Assembly: GCF_001277345.1 (NCBI RefSeq)
Contig: NZ_LIUT01000001.1
Span: 1 to 64,000, forward strand
Length of the DNA: 64,000 nt
Origin: Paenibacillus solani
GTDB lineage: Bacteria > Bacillota > Bacilli > Paenibacillales > Paenibacillaceae
Direction of reading: 5' to 3'
A program made the position numbers and the translations under genes. Position 1 is the first letter of the stretch. Each line of letters opens with the position of its first letter. Of this stretch, positions 41,498 to 50,274 are shown one piece after another. The notes under the pieces are model-generated. The model made no database searches. It was given only the letters and a program-made list of their open reading frames with translations, and was not told where the DNA came from.

Positions 41498-43397
41498 CAA
41501 TGTCCTGCGCAGCAAGCGCACGTATATCGCCCATTTCCTAAGCAGTGCCTTCTCGGTCATGATTTTCTTCACCTATGGGTTGCTTTCGTTTCACCCGCAG
41601 CTGAAGGATGGCCTGGTCTCCTCCAGTGATACCATGTCCATGCTGGGTACGATGGGCATGACGGTATCCCAGTACATTGTGTTTGTCTTTTCGTTCTTCT
41701 TCCTGCTCTATTCCGTGGGGGCCTTTATCAAAGTCCGGAAGAAGGAATTCGGCATACTGCTGATTCTCGGAATGTCCCGCAAACAATTGAACCGGATGCT
41801 GTTCATCGAAAATATATTGATTGGCGTTGCGGCGATCATAGCCGGTATCGGGACGGGTGTGCTGTTCTCGAAACTGATTCTGTTAATCAGTGCCAAGCTG
41901 CTGGCCGTGGATAACGGACTTCCGTTTTATTTTCCGCTCAAAGCGCTGATCATCACAGCAGCGGCCTATGCCGTCCTGTTCCTGCTGATTGCACTGTGCT
42001 CCTCGCTCATGCTGCGGAAGGGTACGCTGCTTGCGCTCGTGAAAGCGGAGGAAAGTCCCAAGCCCCAGCCTAAAGCCTCGCCTTGGCTGGCCGTGCTGGC
42101 TGTCCTGTTGATTGGTGCCGGGTACGGCATGGTTATGGCTTTTGCGATTCTCCAAATCTTTAATTTTATTCTACTGCTTGGAGGAGTTGTTCTTGTTGTC
42201 ATCGGCACGTATTTTCTCTTCACCCAGTTCAGTGTGTTCTTCATGCGGTACCTGCAGAAGAAAGAGCGATTCTTCTTCCGAAAAACCAATCTGCTGACGA
42301 TCTCGGAGCTGCTGTACAGAATCAAGGACAATGCGGTAATGTTCTTCCTCGTTTCGGTCATTTCGGCATCTGCCTTTACAGGGATCGGGACTACGCTCGC
42401 CATTGGAGATCCGGGCTTGTCGGCCATGGAGAACCCTTATGCCTACGCATACTCCATGTATGATCAGAACGCTGATACAAGGAATCGGCATCTTGATATC
42501 ATCAGGGAGGAGCTCAAGAAGGGCGGATTCAATTACAAGGAGGCGGAGGTGACCCCGATTTTCTCGGATAACGGGGTGATGCTGATTAAGCTTAGCGAAT
42601 ATAACAGCCTCATTCAGTCGCTGGGTTACCCGGCAGAAACATTGGATGACCTTGAAGGGATCTTGACTCCGGGAACGGTCTCGGAGAAGAACAGCTACCG
42701 AATCGACGGTCCCTTGAATGATCAGTTCGAGGTATTAAACGGCAAGAAATCGGAAACCGTAAAAGTACTTAAAGCCGAAACATTCATTGCTGTACCTGGA
42801 GCCTACGGCGAGATACTGGTCGTATCTGACCGTTTGTACGAGGATGTGTTCCAGGCACAACAAGATCAGGAGTACGGTTTCGTGGCATACCATACGTTTT
42901 ACGTACAGGATTGGAAGAATACAGGGGATGTGTCTAGAGCGATTCGTGATCGTCTCAGTGAGAAGGAAGACTACAGTTACTTAAAAACATTGTATTTGGA
43001 TTGGAAAAGCTCCCAGCAGCAGAACGGCATTCTGCTTATGGTTAGCGGCCTGGTCGGCATCGTGTTCTTCACCTTCGCGGCAAGCTTTGTTTATTTCCGG
43101 CTTTATTCGGATCTTGCTCGGGACGAACAGCAGTATCGCATGATTGCTAAGGTTGGCCTCAGTAAAAAAGAGCTTGGCACCATCATTACCAAGCAGCTTG
43201 TCATTATGTTTTTCCTGCCGATGCTGATCGCACTCATTCATAGCGGCGTTGCCTTCGTAGCCCTGCAGCAGCTGGTAGACTTCTCGATCGTTGAACACAG
43301 TTTGAAGATCTTCATCTTCTTCCTGAGCATACAGATCATTTATTTCTTTATTACTCGCTGGCGTTATTTGGATCGTCTCAACAAAATCATTCAGTGA
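41472..43397 (+). CDS. bceB: BceB-like ABC permease
   Basis: 641 residues. About ten membrane segments with FtsX-like domains near both ends and a large extracellular domain of about 200 residues between segments 7 and 8 (about 310-530), the peptide-sensing part in this family. ATG at 41472 with GGGAGG, overlapping the bceA stop by 26 bases. Much longer starts inside bceA are not needed. Partner of the kinase BceS. Confidence 0.93.
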   Translation: MNFRQFAINNVLRSKRTYIAHFLSSAFSVMIFFTYGLLSFHPQLKDGLVSSSDTMSMLGTMGMTVSQYIVFVFSFFFLLYSVGAFIKVRKKEFGILLILGMSRKQLNRMLFIENILIGVAAIIAGIGTGVLFSKLILLISAKLLAVDNGLPFYFPLKALIITAAAYAVLFLLIALCSSLMLRKGTLLALVKAEESPKPQPKASPWLAVLAVLLIGAGYGMVMAFAILQIFNFILLLGGVVLVVIGTYFLFTQFSVFFMRYLQKKERFFFRKTNLLTISELLYRIKDNAVMFFLVSVISASAFTGIGTTLAIGDPGLSAMENPYAYAYSMYDQNADTRNRHLDIIREELKKGGFNYKEAEVTPIFSDNGVMLIKLSEYNSLIQSLGYPAETLDDLEGILTPGTVSEKNSYRIDGPLNDQFEVLNGKKSETVKVLKAETFIAVPGAYGEILVVSDRLYEDVFQAQQDQEYGFVAYHTFYVQDWKNTGDVSRAIRDRLSEKEDYSYLKTLYLDWKSSQQQNGILLMVSGLVGIVFFTFAASFVYFRLYSDLARDEQQYRMIAKVGLSKKELGTIITKQLVIMFFLPMLIALIHSGVAFVALQQLVDFSIVEHSLKIFIFFLSIQIIYFFITRWRYLDRLNKIIQ

Positions 43398-43483
43398 AAA
43401 TCGCCATTTCTTCGTTGAAAAGTGCCAAAACGGGTATGTTATTACAAGAAGCACTTACAACGAGAAGTGGGGGCGATTCCATA

Positions 43484-44302
43484 ATGAATGATCACAGCAT
43501 GTTAAAGACGGGTGCCGTAGAGACTGAAGAGATTACGCCGGATATTCTATCTTTGCGTACTGTAATGGTGAACGTCCAGATGATCGGTACGCCTGGAACG
43601 GGAGATTGGGTACTGATTGATACGGGACTCGGAAATTTTGAAGGCTCCATTGTAGAAGAAGCGGAGAAAAGATTCGGAAAGCCGCCGGTTTGCATCGTGC
43701 TTACGCACGGCCATTTTGACCATGTCGGGAATGTGAAGGCATTGGCGGATCGCTGGAGCGTACCTGTCTACGCTCATCAGAGCGAACTGGCGTTTCTTAC
43801 GGGAAAGGAAGATTATCCTCCCGGAGATCCAAGCGTAGGCGGCGGATTGATGGCCCGTGTTGCCCCGATCTATCCGAACAAAGCCATCGATCTGGGCTCC
43901 AGGATACAACCACTGCCGGAAGACGGCAGCGTGCCGGGTCTTCCTGAATTCAAATGGCTGCCGACACCGGGCCATAGCCCCGGCCATATCTCCCTGTTCC
44001 GTGCACGGGATCGAGTCCTCGTAGCGGGAGACGCGGTCATTACGGTGAAGCAAGAGTCGGCGCTTGCTGTCATCGGGCAGGAGAAGGAGCTGCACGGCCC
44101 GCCGATGTATTTTACGCCGGATTGGGATCGTGCTCGTGAATCGGTTCGCCGCCTGGCAAGCCTGAATCCCGGGATTCTGGTCACGGGACACGGGGTATCC
44201 ATGCGGGGTGAGGAGCTAACGGCTTCCTTGGAGCGGCTGGCCCTGGAATTTGACCGTTTGGCTGTTCCCGAGCATAGACGATATGTGGATAGGGATATGT
44301 AG
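43484..44302 (+). CDS. Metallo-beta-lactamase-fold hydrolase
   Basis: 272 residues. LTHGHFDHVGN is the HxHxDH zinc motif; TPGHSPGHI, AGDAV and VTGHG give the remaining ligands. Glyoxalase II-like single-domain hydrolase of unknown substrate. ATG at 43484 after AGTGGGGG. It follows bceB by 86 bases and might be cotranscribed. Confidence 0.92.
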   Translation: MNDHSMLKTGAVETEEITPDILSLRTVMVNVQMIGTPGTGDWVLIDTGLGNFEGSIVEEAEKRFGKPPVCIVLTHGHFDHVGNVKALADRWSVPVYAHQSELAFLTGKEDYPPGDPSVGGGLMARVAPIYPNKAIDLGSRIQPLPEDGSVPGLPEFKWLPTPGHSPGHISLFRARDRVLVAGDAVITVKQESALAVIGQEKELHGPPMYFTPDWDRARESVRRLASLNPGILVTGHGVSMRGEELTASLERLALEFDRLAVPEHRRYVDRDM

Positions 44303-44363
44303 TGAACAGAATAGGAACACAATGATAAGTTTCATGACATGAATGATTTATAGGCTAAACGAG

Positions 44364-44397
44364 ACACCGTGAGGGGGATGACCTTGCGGTGTTTTTT
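44364..44397 (+). terminator. Terminator after the hydrolase
   Basis: ACACCG...CGGTGT with inner AGG/CCT, then six T. Confidence 0.85.
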
Positions 44398-44561
44398 ATA
44401 TGATGAATATTCAATATGGAAATGAATAACGGAATTGTGCGAAAATGAAGGTGATCTAACCAAGTTTTTTATAAATAATTTAACTTGCGTGAACCTGGGC
44501 ACGTTCTCAAGCATCTAAACTTATGTAAGGCCTAGGAAGTGTTGCAAAGGAGGTCTCACAA

Positions 44562-44702
44562 GTGAACAAAAATAAGAAATCCAATATAGAGCATGATGTT
44601 TGGCGTGCCAAGCATGGGGATCGGGAAGGCTTGTGGAAGACTTCAAAATTATTCAAAGATCATGGGGTGCAGCGGCTTAATGGGGACGAATCAGAATGTT
44701 AG
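44562..44702 (+). CDS. Small ORF coupled to the acetyltransferase gene
   Basis: 46 residues (VNKNKKSNIEHDVWRAKHGD in its first part; ends NGDESEC), charged and without a membrane segment. An excellent AAAGGAGGT site lies seven bases before the GTG start, and its last 23 bases overlap the start of the GNAT gene, which has no good site of its own. It may be a small protein or a leader whose translation opens the GNAT start. Not recognised. Confidence 0.65.
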   Translation: MNKNKKSNIEHDVWRAKHGDREGLWKTSKLFKDHGVQRLNGDESEC

Positions 44703-45132
44703 ATTGATGGACAAATCCGACCTTGAACCATGCTCGGAGCTGATGCTCAAGGTCTTTAGCGGCGAACCCTGGTTCGACCAGTGGGACTCCGTGCTGCATG
44801 TACAGCAATACCTCGCGGAATTCATGGATAATCCGGTGTTTATGGGATTTGTTATCGAACAGGAGGGCAAGATCCTGGGAGCCTCTTTTGGTCATACGAA
44901 GAGCTGGTATAGCGGTAAGGAATACTGTATCCAGGAGTATTATATCGATACCGATCTACAGGGCGGCGGACTAGGTTCGGCATTAATGCATGGCATAAAG
45001 GGGTATTTGAAATCGATTAACATTCATTGCATGGTGCTGCTTACGGAAAAGGATCTTCCGGCGGAAGATTTCTATCGAAAACACGGTTTTGAAGTAAAGA
45101 AAGATATTATTTTTATGGCCAACAGGTTTTAA
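44680..45132 (+). CDS. GNAT-family N-acetyltransferase
   Basis: 150 residues. GNAT fold with the acetyl-CoA-binding motif A DLQGGGLGSALMHGIKGYL (about 89-107) and motif B-like FYRKHGFEVKKD near the C-terminus. Substrate unknown. Start chosen at ATG 44680 because MGTNQNVRLMD matches a GNAT first strand; a longer in-frame ATG at 44593 would run through the small ORF. Confidence 0.85.
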   Translation: MGTNQNVRLMDKSDLEPCSELMLKVFSGEPWFDQWDSVLHVQQYLAEFMDNPVFMGFVIEQEGKILGASFGHTKSWYSGKEYCIQEYYIDTDLQGGGLGSALMHGIKGYLKSINIHCMVLLTEKDLPAEDFYRKHGFEVKKDIIFMANRF

Positions 45133-45179
45133 TCGGCGGGATTCATATAGAAAATAGGGAGTTGTCTTGATGTCGGTGC

Positions 45180-45299
45180 GTGTTCTTAACTAACCAAATT
45201 TTATAGGACTCTGGCTTGTGCTTTTTGCGGCAAAAACCCACTTCATGTGAGTTTTATTTGTCATGCGCGATGGTTCTGAGTCCACCTGGTTAAGAACAC
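45180..45299 (+). ncRNA. Candidate structured RNA
   Basis: Nested inverted repeats in a 360-base gap: GTGTTCTTAAC (45180-45190) with GTTAAGAACAC (45289-45299); GGACTC (45206-45211) with GAGTCC (45278-45283); TTGTGC (45215-45220) with GCGCGA (45265-45270). This is one long rod with a 15-base 5' bubble against a 5-base 3' bubble, reminiscent of 6S RNA in shape only. A hairpin (45329-45349) and a terminator (45360-45406) follow. No protein is encoded. Could instead be a miniature inverted-repeat element. Confidence 0.4.
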
Positions 45300-45359
45300 A
45301 ACAGCCATCCCTTATATATTGACTGTACAGCCGTGCTCTGGGCACGGCTTCCCGCTTGG

Positions 45360-45406
45360 GGGACAGAAGATGGACGATGGTTCATGGGCTTCTGTCCCTT
45401 TTTTTT
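45360..45406 (+). terminator. Strong terminator downstream of the candidate RNA
   Basis: GGGACAGAAG pairs with CTTCTGTCCC, followed by eight T. Confidence 0.9.
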
Positions 45407-45492
45407 CATTACTGCAGCACGTATGGGGGTCACGTGTGTTCTTTTCCAGGGGTAATAACAAACTCATATTCAGGAAAAGAGCGTGATTTCAC

Positions 45493-46659
45493 ATGATCCA
45501 TTATATAGAAGAAGTGAAAACCAAGGTTCGTCTGCAGGAAGGCGTCCAGGTGATCGAACAGCTGCTGGTAGCGAGTTATATGCGGCCCGGTATATCAACC
45601 AAAGAGTTGGCACGTCATACGTATCTGCCGGTTCCGGTTGCTTCGGCGATCAAGAAGGAGCTCATCAAGGCAGGGGCTCTCATTCAAGACCGGGGGGTCC
45701 GCTGCACCGATTCCGGGAAGTCCTATATTGAATACGAGCTGGGGTATGGAGGCATCGACATAGATCTGTATCAGAAGCTTCTGGCCGGCGAAGTCGATTG
45801 GCAGGAGGAGCTTTCTGATGTACTAGCGAGGCTCACGGAGATTCTGGAGATGCGTCCGCAAGTCGATGTACAGATTGACCAATCCCAATGCACGGTAGAG
45901 ACGAGTTTGCGGAGGGCGATTCTGTGTCTGAGGGAGCACTGTCTGATCGGGAAGAACATTCTGTGTGTTGGCGATGACGACCTGGTGAGCATCTCGCTTG
46001 GTCTGCTGCTTAAACGGCTGTTCCCGCACGCGAAGGACCAAAGAGCCGCCATTACGGTTATGGATATCGATGAGCGATTCCTGCGATTTATCCAGGGCGC
46101 GGCTGCAAAAGAAGGCTTATCGGTTACATGCAGGCATATCGATCTCAGGCAGCCTTTGCCTGAGGGCTTGAACAGGCAATATGATTGCTTCTTCACGGAT
46201 CCGCCATACACGCTACAAGGGCTGACTCTGTTCTTATCCAGAGGCATTAGCGCGCTGAAACGCCAGAAGGGATGCCCCATCTTTCTCTCCTTCGCCCACA
46301 AATCTCCCGATTTTACATGGTCCATGCAGCGTGAATTCGTCCGTATGGGTTTATCGGTAAAGCAGGTCCTGCTTCATTTCAATCAATATATTGGAGCGCA
46401 GATGATCGGTAATAGCGGTCAGATGATCGTGTTAACAACGACGGAATTTACGGCGCCGCGTGTTACAGATTCTTTCGAGGATGAGCTCTACACAGGCGAG
46501 GTTAGGCGAACCGTTCGAACTTACAGATGCATCCAATGTCAGGGTGAGCTGCAGGTGGGCGTGCAGGGTGATTTTTCCACGATCGAGGATTTGAAGAAGC
46601 AGGGCTGTCCGGTATGCGTCAATCATACGTTCACATGGCTGGCTAAGAAAACGATCTGA
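45493..46659 (+). CDS. bpsA: N4-bis(aminopropyl)spermidine (branched polyamine) synthase family protein
   Basis: 388 residues. An N-terminal winged-helix-like domain (about 15-80) precedes the aminopropyltransferase domain: GDDDLVSISLGLLL (about 158-171), MDIDERFLRFI and the hallmark TDPPYTLQGL (about 236-245). The C-terminus has CIQCQGEL and CPVC, a likely zinc ribbon. The family adds aminopropyl groups from decarboxylated SAM to spermidine to make branched polyamines, best known from thermophiles. No speE or speD neighbour is visible. The Shine-Dalgarno (AGGAAAAG) is rather far from ATG 45493. Confidence 0.88.
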   Translation: MIHYIEEVKTKVRLQEGVQVIEQLLVASYMRPGISTKELARHTYLPVPVASAIKKELIKAGALIQDRGVRCTDSGKSYIEYELGYGGIDIDLYQKLLAGEVDWQEELSDVLARLTEILEMRPQVDVQIDQSQCTVETSLRRAILCLREHCLIGKNILCVGDDDLVSISLGLLLKRLFPHAKDQRAAITVMDIDERFLRFIQGAAAKEGLSVTCRHIDLRQPLPEGLNRQYDCFFTDPPYTLQGLTLFLSRGISALKRQKGCPIFLSFAHKSPDFTWSMQREFVRMGLSVKQVLLHFNQYIGAQMIGNSGQMIVLTTTEFTAPRVTDSFEDELYTGEVRRTVRTYRCIQCQGELQVGVQGDFSTIEDLKKQGCPVCVNHTFTWLAKKTI

Positions 46660-46721
46660 CTTATCTTTGTGGAAACAATCGAGGGGAGGTTATAATAGGG
46701 GAATAGAGGAAGGGGAGGGCT

Positions 46722-48857
46722 ATGAAAGTAATAGTATTGGCTGAGAAGCCGTCCGTTGCGAAGGAAATTGCGAGAGTAATGGGCAGCCGCGAGAAGCAGA
46801 AGAATTATTTTGAAGGACCAAAATATATTGTGACCTGGGCGCTTGGACATTTGGTAGGACTTGCCGAACCCGAGGACTATGATAAGAAGTACCAGACCTG
46901 GGTTCTGGAGGATTTGCCCATCCTGCCGGATAACACAAGGCTTAAGGTGCTGAAGGAAACAAGTCACCAGTTCAAGACGGTCCAGCATCTGATGAAGCGC
47001 CCGGATGTCGGCGAGATGATTATTGCCACTGATGCTGCCCGTGAAGGAGAACTGCTTGCGCGCTGGATCCTCAAAATGGCGAAGTGGAACAAGCCGTTCA
47101 AACGGCTGTGGATTTCTTCCCAGACGGATAAGGCGATCAAGGAAGGTTTTGCATCACTCAAGCCGGGGCAGCAGTTCGACAGGCTGTATGAGTCCGCACG
47201 CTGCCGGGCGGAAGCGGATTGGATGGTTGGGCTGAATGTGACGCGTGCGCTGACGACCAAATTTAATGCACAGCTGTCGGCAGGCCGGGTTCAGACGCCA
47301 ACGCTCGGAATGATCATGGACCGGGAGAAGGAGATTGTGAATTTCCGCTCCCAGGAATATGAGACGCTGCAGGCGGATCTGGGGAGCTTTGAGGTATCGT
47401 GGCGTCCGGCCGGCGGAGACGGTCGTCTATTCGAGAAGGATAAGGCGGCCAAGCTGAAGCAGAAGCTGGAGGGCAGCACCGGAAAAATCGTCAGCGTGAA
47501 AAAGAGCGAAAAAACCGAACCGCATCCGCTGGCATACGATTTGACCGAACTGCAGCGGGATGCCAACCGCCGATTCGGGTTCTCGGCCAAGCAGACCTCG
47601 AATGTGCTGCAGCGCCTGTATGAGCAGCATAAGCTGGTCACCTATCCGCGTACGGACAGCCGTTACCTGACATCCGATATGGTCGGAACGTTGAAGGAAA
47701 GGCTGTCGAGCATTGCCATCGGGCCTTATGCGTCCATTGCTCGTCCGTTGCTGCGTAAGAACTTATCGCCAGGCAAACGGGTCGTGGATGACAGTAAGGT
47801 TACGGATCATCATGCCATCATTCCAACCGAACAAACCGTGCTGTTGAATCAGTTATCTGTCGATGAACGCAAGCTGTACGATCTTATCGTACGCCGGTTC
47901 ATCAGCTTGTTCTATCCTCCTGCCCGTTACGATAACGTATCGGTTACAGTTCAGATTGAGGGGGAGCAACTTTACGCGAAAGGGACTACGATCAAGGATA
48001 GCGGCTGGCGTGAGGTATACGGCGGCGATTATGATGATGACGCTGACGACGAGCAGGATGATGCTCCGGGTCAGTCTTCAGGCAAGCTCCTGCCGGAGCT
48101 GAGAGAAGGAGAGTCGGTGAAGGTGGTCCGCTGTGTGCTGAAACCGGGACGTACCCAGCCGCCAAAGCGTTATAACGAAGCGGCGCTGCTCTCCCAGATG
48201 GAGAAGCACGGACTTGGAACTCCCGCGACCCGGGCTGATATCATCGAGAAGCTGGTTAGCTCGGACACGATTGAACGGCAGGGGCAATCCCTCCATCCGA
48301 CAGGCAAAGGCAAGCAGCTGATTGAGCTTGTCGCTCCAGAGCTGAGAACACCGGAGCTCACGGCGCGCTGGGAGGCCGAGCTCGAACGGATTGCGAAGGG
48401 GCAAGGCAAGCCGGAACCATTCTTGCGCGGAATACGGGACATGACCAAGAAGCTGGTCACGGATGTGAAGGGAAGCGAAGCGGAGTATAAACCGCATAAT
48501 GTCTCGAACAGCCACTGTCCGGATTGCGGGACAAGACTGCTGGAGAAGAAGACCAAGCGCGGCAAGCTGCTAGTCTGCCCGAGTGACGATTGCGGCTATA
48601 AGCGTTCTGGAGAGAAACGTCTGTCCAACCGACGCTGTCCGCAGTGCCATAAGAAAATGGAGATGAAGGAAGGCAAAGCAGGTCTCTTCGTACAATGCCT
48701 TGGCTGCGGGATTACAGAAACGTTGAAGAAAGACGCCAAGCATGTGAACAAACGCGAGGAGCGGAAGCTTGTGCAGCAATACAGCAAGCCGGAGTTTATC
48801 GGTTCCAATCTGGGCGATCTGTTGAAGGCCGCCCTGGAACAGAAGGGGAAGGAATAA
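46722..48857 (+). CDS. topB: DNA topoisomerase III
   Basis: 711 residues, type IA topoisomerase. Toprim domain starts VIVLAEKPSVAKEIA and includes ATDAAREGE; catalytic Tyr308 lies in TYPRTDSRY; LPATRADIIEKL-like segment GTPATRADIIEKL is present. The C-terminus has zinc-ribbon Cys pairs CPDCG, CPSDDCGY, CPQC and CLGCG (about 590-670). It relaxes and decatenates DNA. GGGGAGGG before ATG at 46722. Monocistronic. Confidence 0.96.
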   Translation: MKVIVLAEKPSVAKEIARVMGSREKQKNYFEGPKYIVTWALGHLVGLAEPEDYDKKYQTWVLEDLPILPDNTRLKVLKETSHQFKTVQHLMKRPDVGEMIIATDAAREGELLARWILKMAKWNKPFKRLWISSQTDKAIKEGFASLKPGQQFDRLYESARCRAEADWMVGLNVTRALTTKFNAQLSAGRVQTPTLGMIMDREKEIVNFRSQEYETLQADLGSFEVSWRPAGGDGRLFEKDKAAKLKQKLEGSTGKIVSVKKSEKTEPHPLAYDLTELQRDANRRFGFSAKQTSNVLQRLYEQHKLVTYPRTDSRYLTSDMVGTLKERLSSIAIGPYASIARPLLRKNLSPGKRVVDDSKVTDHHAIIPTEQTVLLNQLSVDERKLYDLIVRRFISLFYPPARYDNVSVTVQIEGEQLYAKGTTIKDSGWREVYGGDYDDDADDEQDDAPGQSSGKLLPELREGESVKVVRCVLKPGRTQPPKRYNEAALLSQMEKHGLGTPATRADIIEKLVSSDTIERQGQSLHPTGKGKQLIELVAPELRTPELTARWEAELERIAKGQGKPEPFLRGIRDMTKKLVTDVKGSEAEYKPHNVSNSHCPDCGTRLLEKKTKRGKLLVCPSDDCGYKRSGEKRLSNRRCPQCHKKMEMKEGKAGLFVQCLGCGITETLKKDAKHVNKREERKLVQQYSKPEFIGSNLGDLLKAALEQKGKE

Positions 48858-48920
48858 CCTAACTCAACGGATCTCGGCTACGTGAACAGCGGTATATTGC
48901 CGGCTGGAGCATAACCTGGG

Positions 48921-48939
48921 GTAGAATAGTTCATTCTAC
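48921..48939. promoter_or_regulatory. Perfect palindrome upstream of a small ORF
   Basis: GTAGAAT-AGTTC-ATTCTAC, 18 bases before the ribosome binding site of the 45-residue ORF. Could be an operator or an mRNA hairpin. Confidence 0.45.
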
Positions 48940-48957
48940 GGACAGGGGGTGATTTGC

Positions 48958-49095
48958 ATGCCGCATCATAAAGCGAGAAAAAGCGAAAATCAGCAGAACA
49001 AATCCAGCATTCTTGAGGAGAGCAAAACCCTCAAGCCGAAGAAAGCTGCAGACTATGTTCCAAGTCTGAACGAAATACCAAAGAATGAATCATAA
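48958..49095 (+). CDS. Small charged protein
   Basis: 45 residues (MPHHKARKSENQQNKSS at the start, ending LNEIPKNES), highly charged, no hydrophobic segment, probably disordered. GGGGGTG lies eight bases before ATG. Function unknown. Confidence 0.65.
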   Translation: MPHHKARKSENQQNKSSILEESKTLKPKKAADYVPSLNEIPKNES

Positions 49096-49128
49096 GTTTT
49101 CGTAAGTTGTTGAAGATAGTCTGGTTGA

Positions 49129-49187
49129 CATTATCCAAAGGACACGGTCCGTTTCGTTGCTCGCGATCGGTCGGTGTCCTGATAATG
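49129..49187. repeat. Long inverted repeat in an intergenic gap
   Basis: CATTATC-CAA-AGGACAC (49129-49145) pairs with GTGTCCT-GATAATG (49174-49187) with a three-base bulge, and an inner CCG/CGG. No T tail, so not a terminator. The rest of the gap 49096-49329 holds nothing I can name. Confidence 0.6.
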
Positions 49188-49329
49188 GCACCACTCCAAA
49201 GATGGGCTGGTCGGATGCAAGGCCAGATCATTGTTTTCATCAGCCTGCAGTTTTATAATAAGGATAGAGCGTATAGCTGATGGCTGGTTGGAAGAATCGA
49301 TCAGTTGGAATGGAGGTGCATGAACCCAC

Positions 49330-49593
49330 TTGAAACCTGCACTGATCGTTTGGATTGTTTTTATCAATGCAGTTGCCTATCTGGTCATGTCAGACGATAA
49401 ACGTCGTGCTCGTATGGGAAGGGACCGCGTGCCGGAGAAAACCCTTTTTCTGCTTGCAGCCATAGGCGGAGCCTTGGGGATATGGATTGCCATGTACCGC
49501 AAGCGTCATAAGACGAGGCATTTGACTTTTAAAGTCGGTGTTCCGCTGCTGCTCATCGTCAATGTTGCATTGTATACGTATTTCTGGGGCTAA
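49330..49593 (+). CDS. DUF1294-family small membrane protein
   Basis: 87 residues with two or three hydrophobic segments and the DUF1294 pattern SDDKRRARMGRDRVPEKTL followed by AAIGGALGIWIAMYRKRHKT. Function unknown. TTG start at 49330 with GGAGGTG 13 bases upstream; no closer ATG is in frame. Confidence 0.85.
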   Translation: MKPALIVWIVFINAVAYLVMSDDKRRARMGRDRVPEKTLFLLAAIGGALGIWIAMYRKRHKTRHLTFKVGVPLLLIVNVALYTYFWG

Positions 49594-49712
49594 TGCTGAT
49601 TATTCTGGATACATAGGCACGCTGAAGCTAGTTAGGAAGCTCGATTCATACTGGTATCATATTGTTTAATTATATGTAGTAGGTCTTTTAACAATAGAAA
49701 GAGGTGGCCTGT

Positions 49713-50147
49713 ATGCTTTTTACTAAAATTCTTCTAGCTTACGACGGCTCCAAAGCAGCGAATAAAGCGCTCGGACGTGCGGTTGAGCTTGCCAAAGTAA
49801 CGCCGGGAGCGACGCTGGATGTCATTCATGCTTATGATTTTCCGCGTTTTTTTGTTGGAGAAGGGCTTGCACCGATTCCAGCTTCACTTAATAAAGATGT
49901 CTACGATCTTGCCGTACAGACGACAGAGGAAGTCCGTGAAAAGATCCAAAACTCCGGCGTCAATGGTCAAGTGGAGATGATCCAGGGCCCTCCGGCCGAA
50001 GTCATTCTGGAATATGTGGAGCAGAACGGCAATGACCTCATTATCATCGGCAGCCGTGGTCTTGGGGGCATTCGCGAATTTGTACTGGGCAGTGTCAGCC
50101 ATAATGTGGTGCAGCATGCAACAGTTCCGGTACTGGTGGTCAAATAA
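49713..50147 (+). CDS. Universal stress protein (UspA family)
   Basis: 144 residues. ILLAYDGSKAANKALGRA is the usual first strand and helix, and GSRGLGGIREFVLGSVSHNVVQHA is the ATP-binding G-2x-G-9x-G-S motif. Cytoplasmic ATP-binding stress protein. AGAGGTGG precedes ATG at 49713. Confidence 0.94.
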   Translation: MLFTKILLAYDGSKAANKALGRAVELAKVTPGATLDVIHAYDFPRFFVGEGLAPIPASLNKDVYDLAVQTTEEVREKIQNSGVNGQVEMIQGPPAEVILEYVEQNGNDLIIIGSRGLGGIREFVLGSVSHNVVQHATVPVLVVK

Positions 50148-50154
50148 TACAGCT

Positions 50155-50182
50155 AGGGACGCTAAGGCGTCCCTTATTTTTA
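50155..50182 (+). terminator. Terminator after the universal stress gene
   Basis: GGGACGC-TAAG-GCGTCCC followed by a T-rich tail. Confidence 0.85.
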
Positions 50183-50274
50183 TACATATCATTCAACACG
50201 ACACCGCTGCTGATTATGCTAAAAGGCGAATTCATGTACAAATGGGAAGGTCAAGGTATAGGAGGATGGTTAAC

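Noticed and set aside
44593..44680. Longer start for the GNAT gene at 44593
   Set aside because: The added residues do not look like a GNAT domain, no ribosome binding site is present, and the stretch is coding in another frame for a small ORF with an excellent site.
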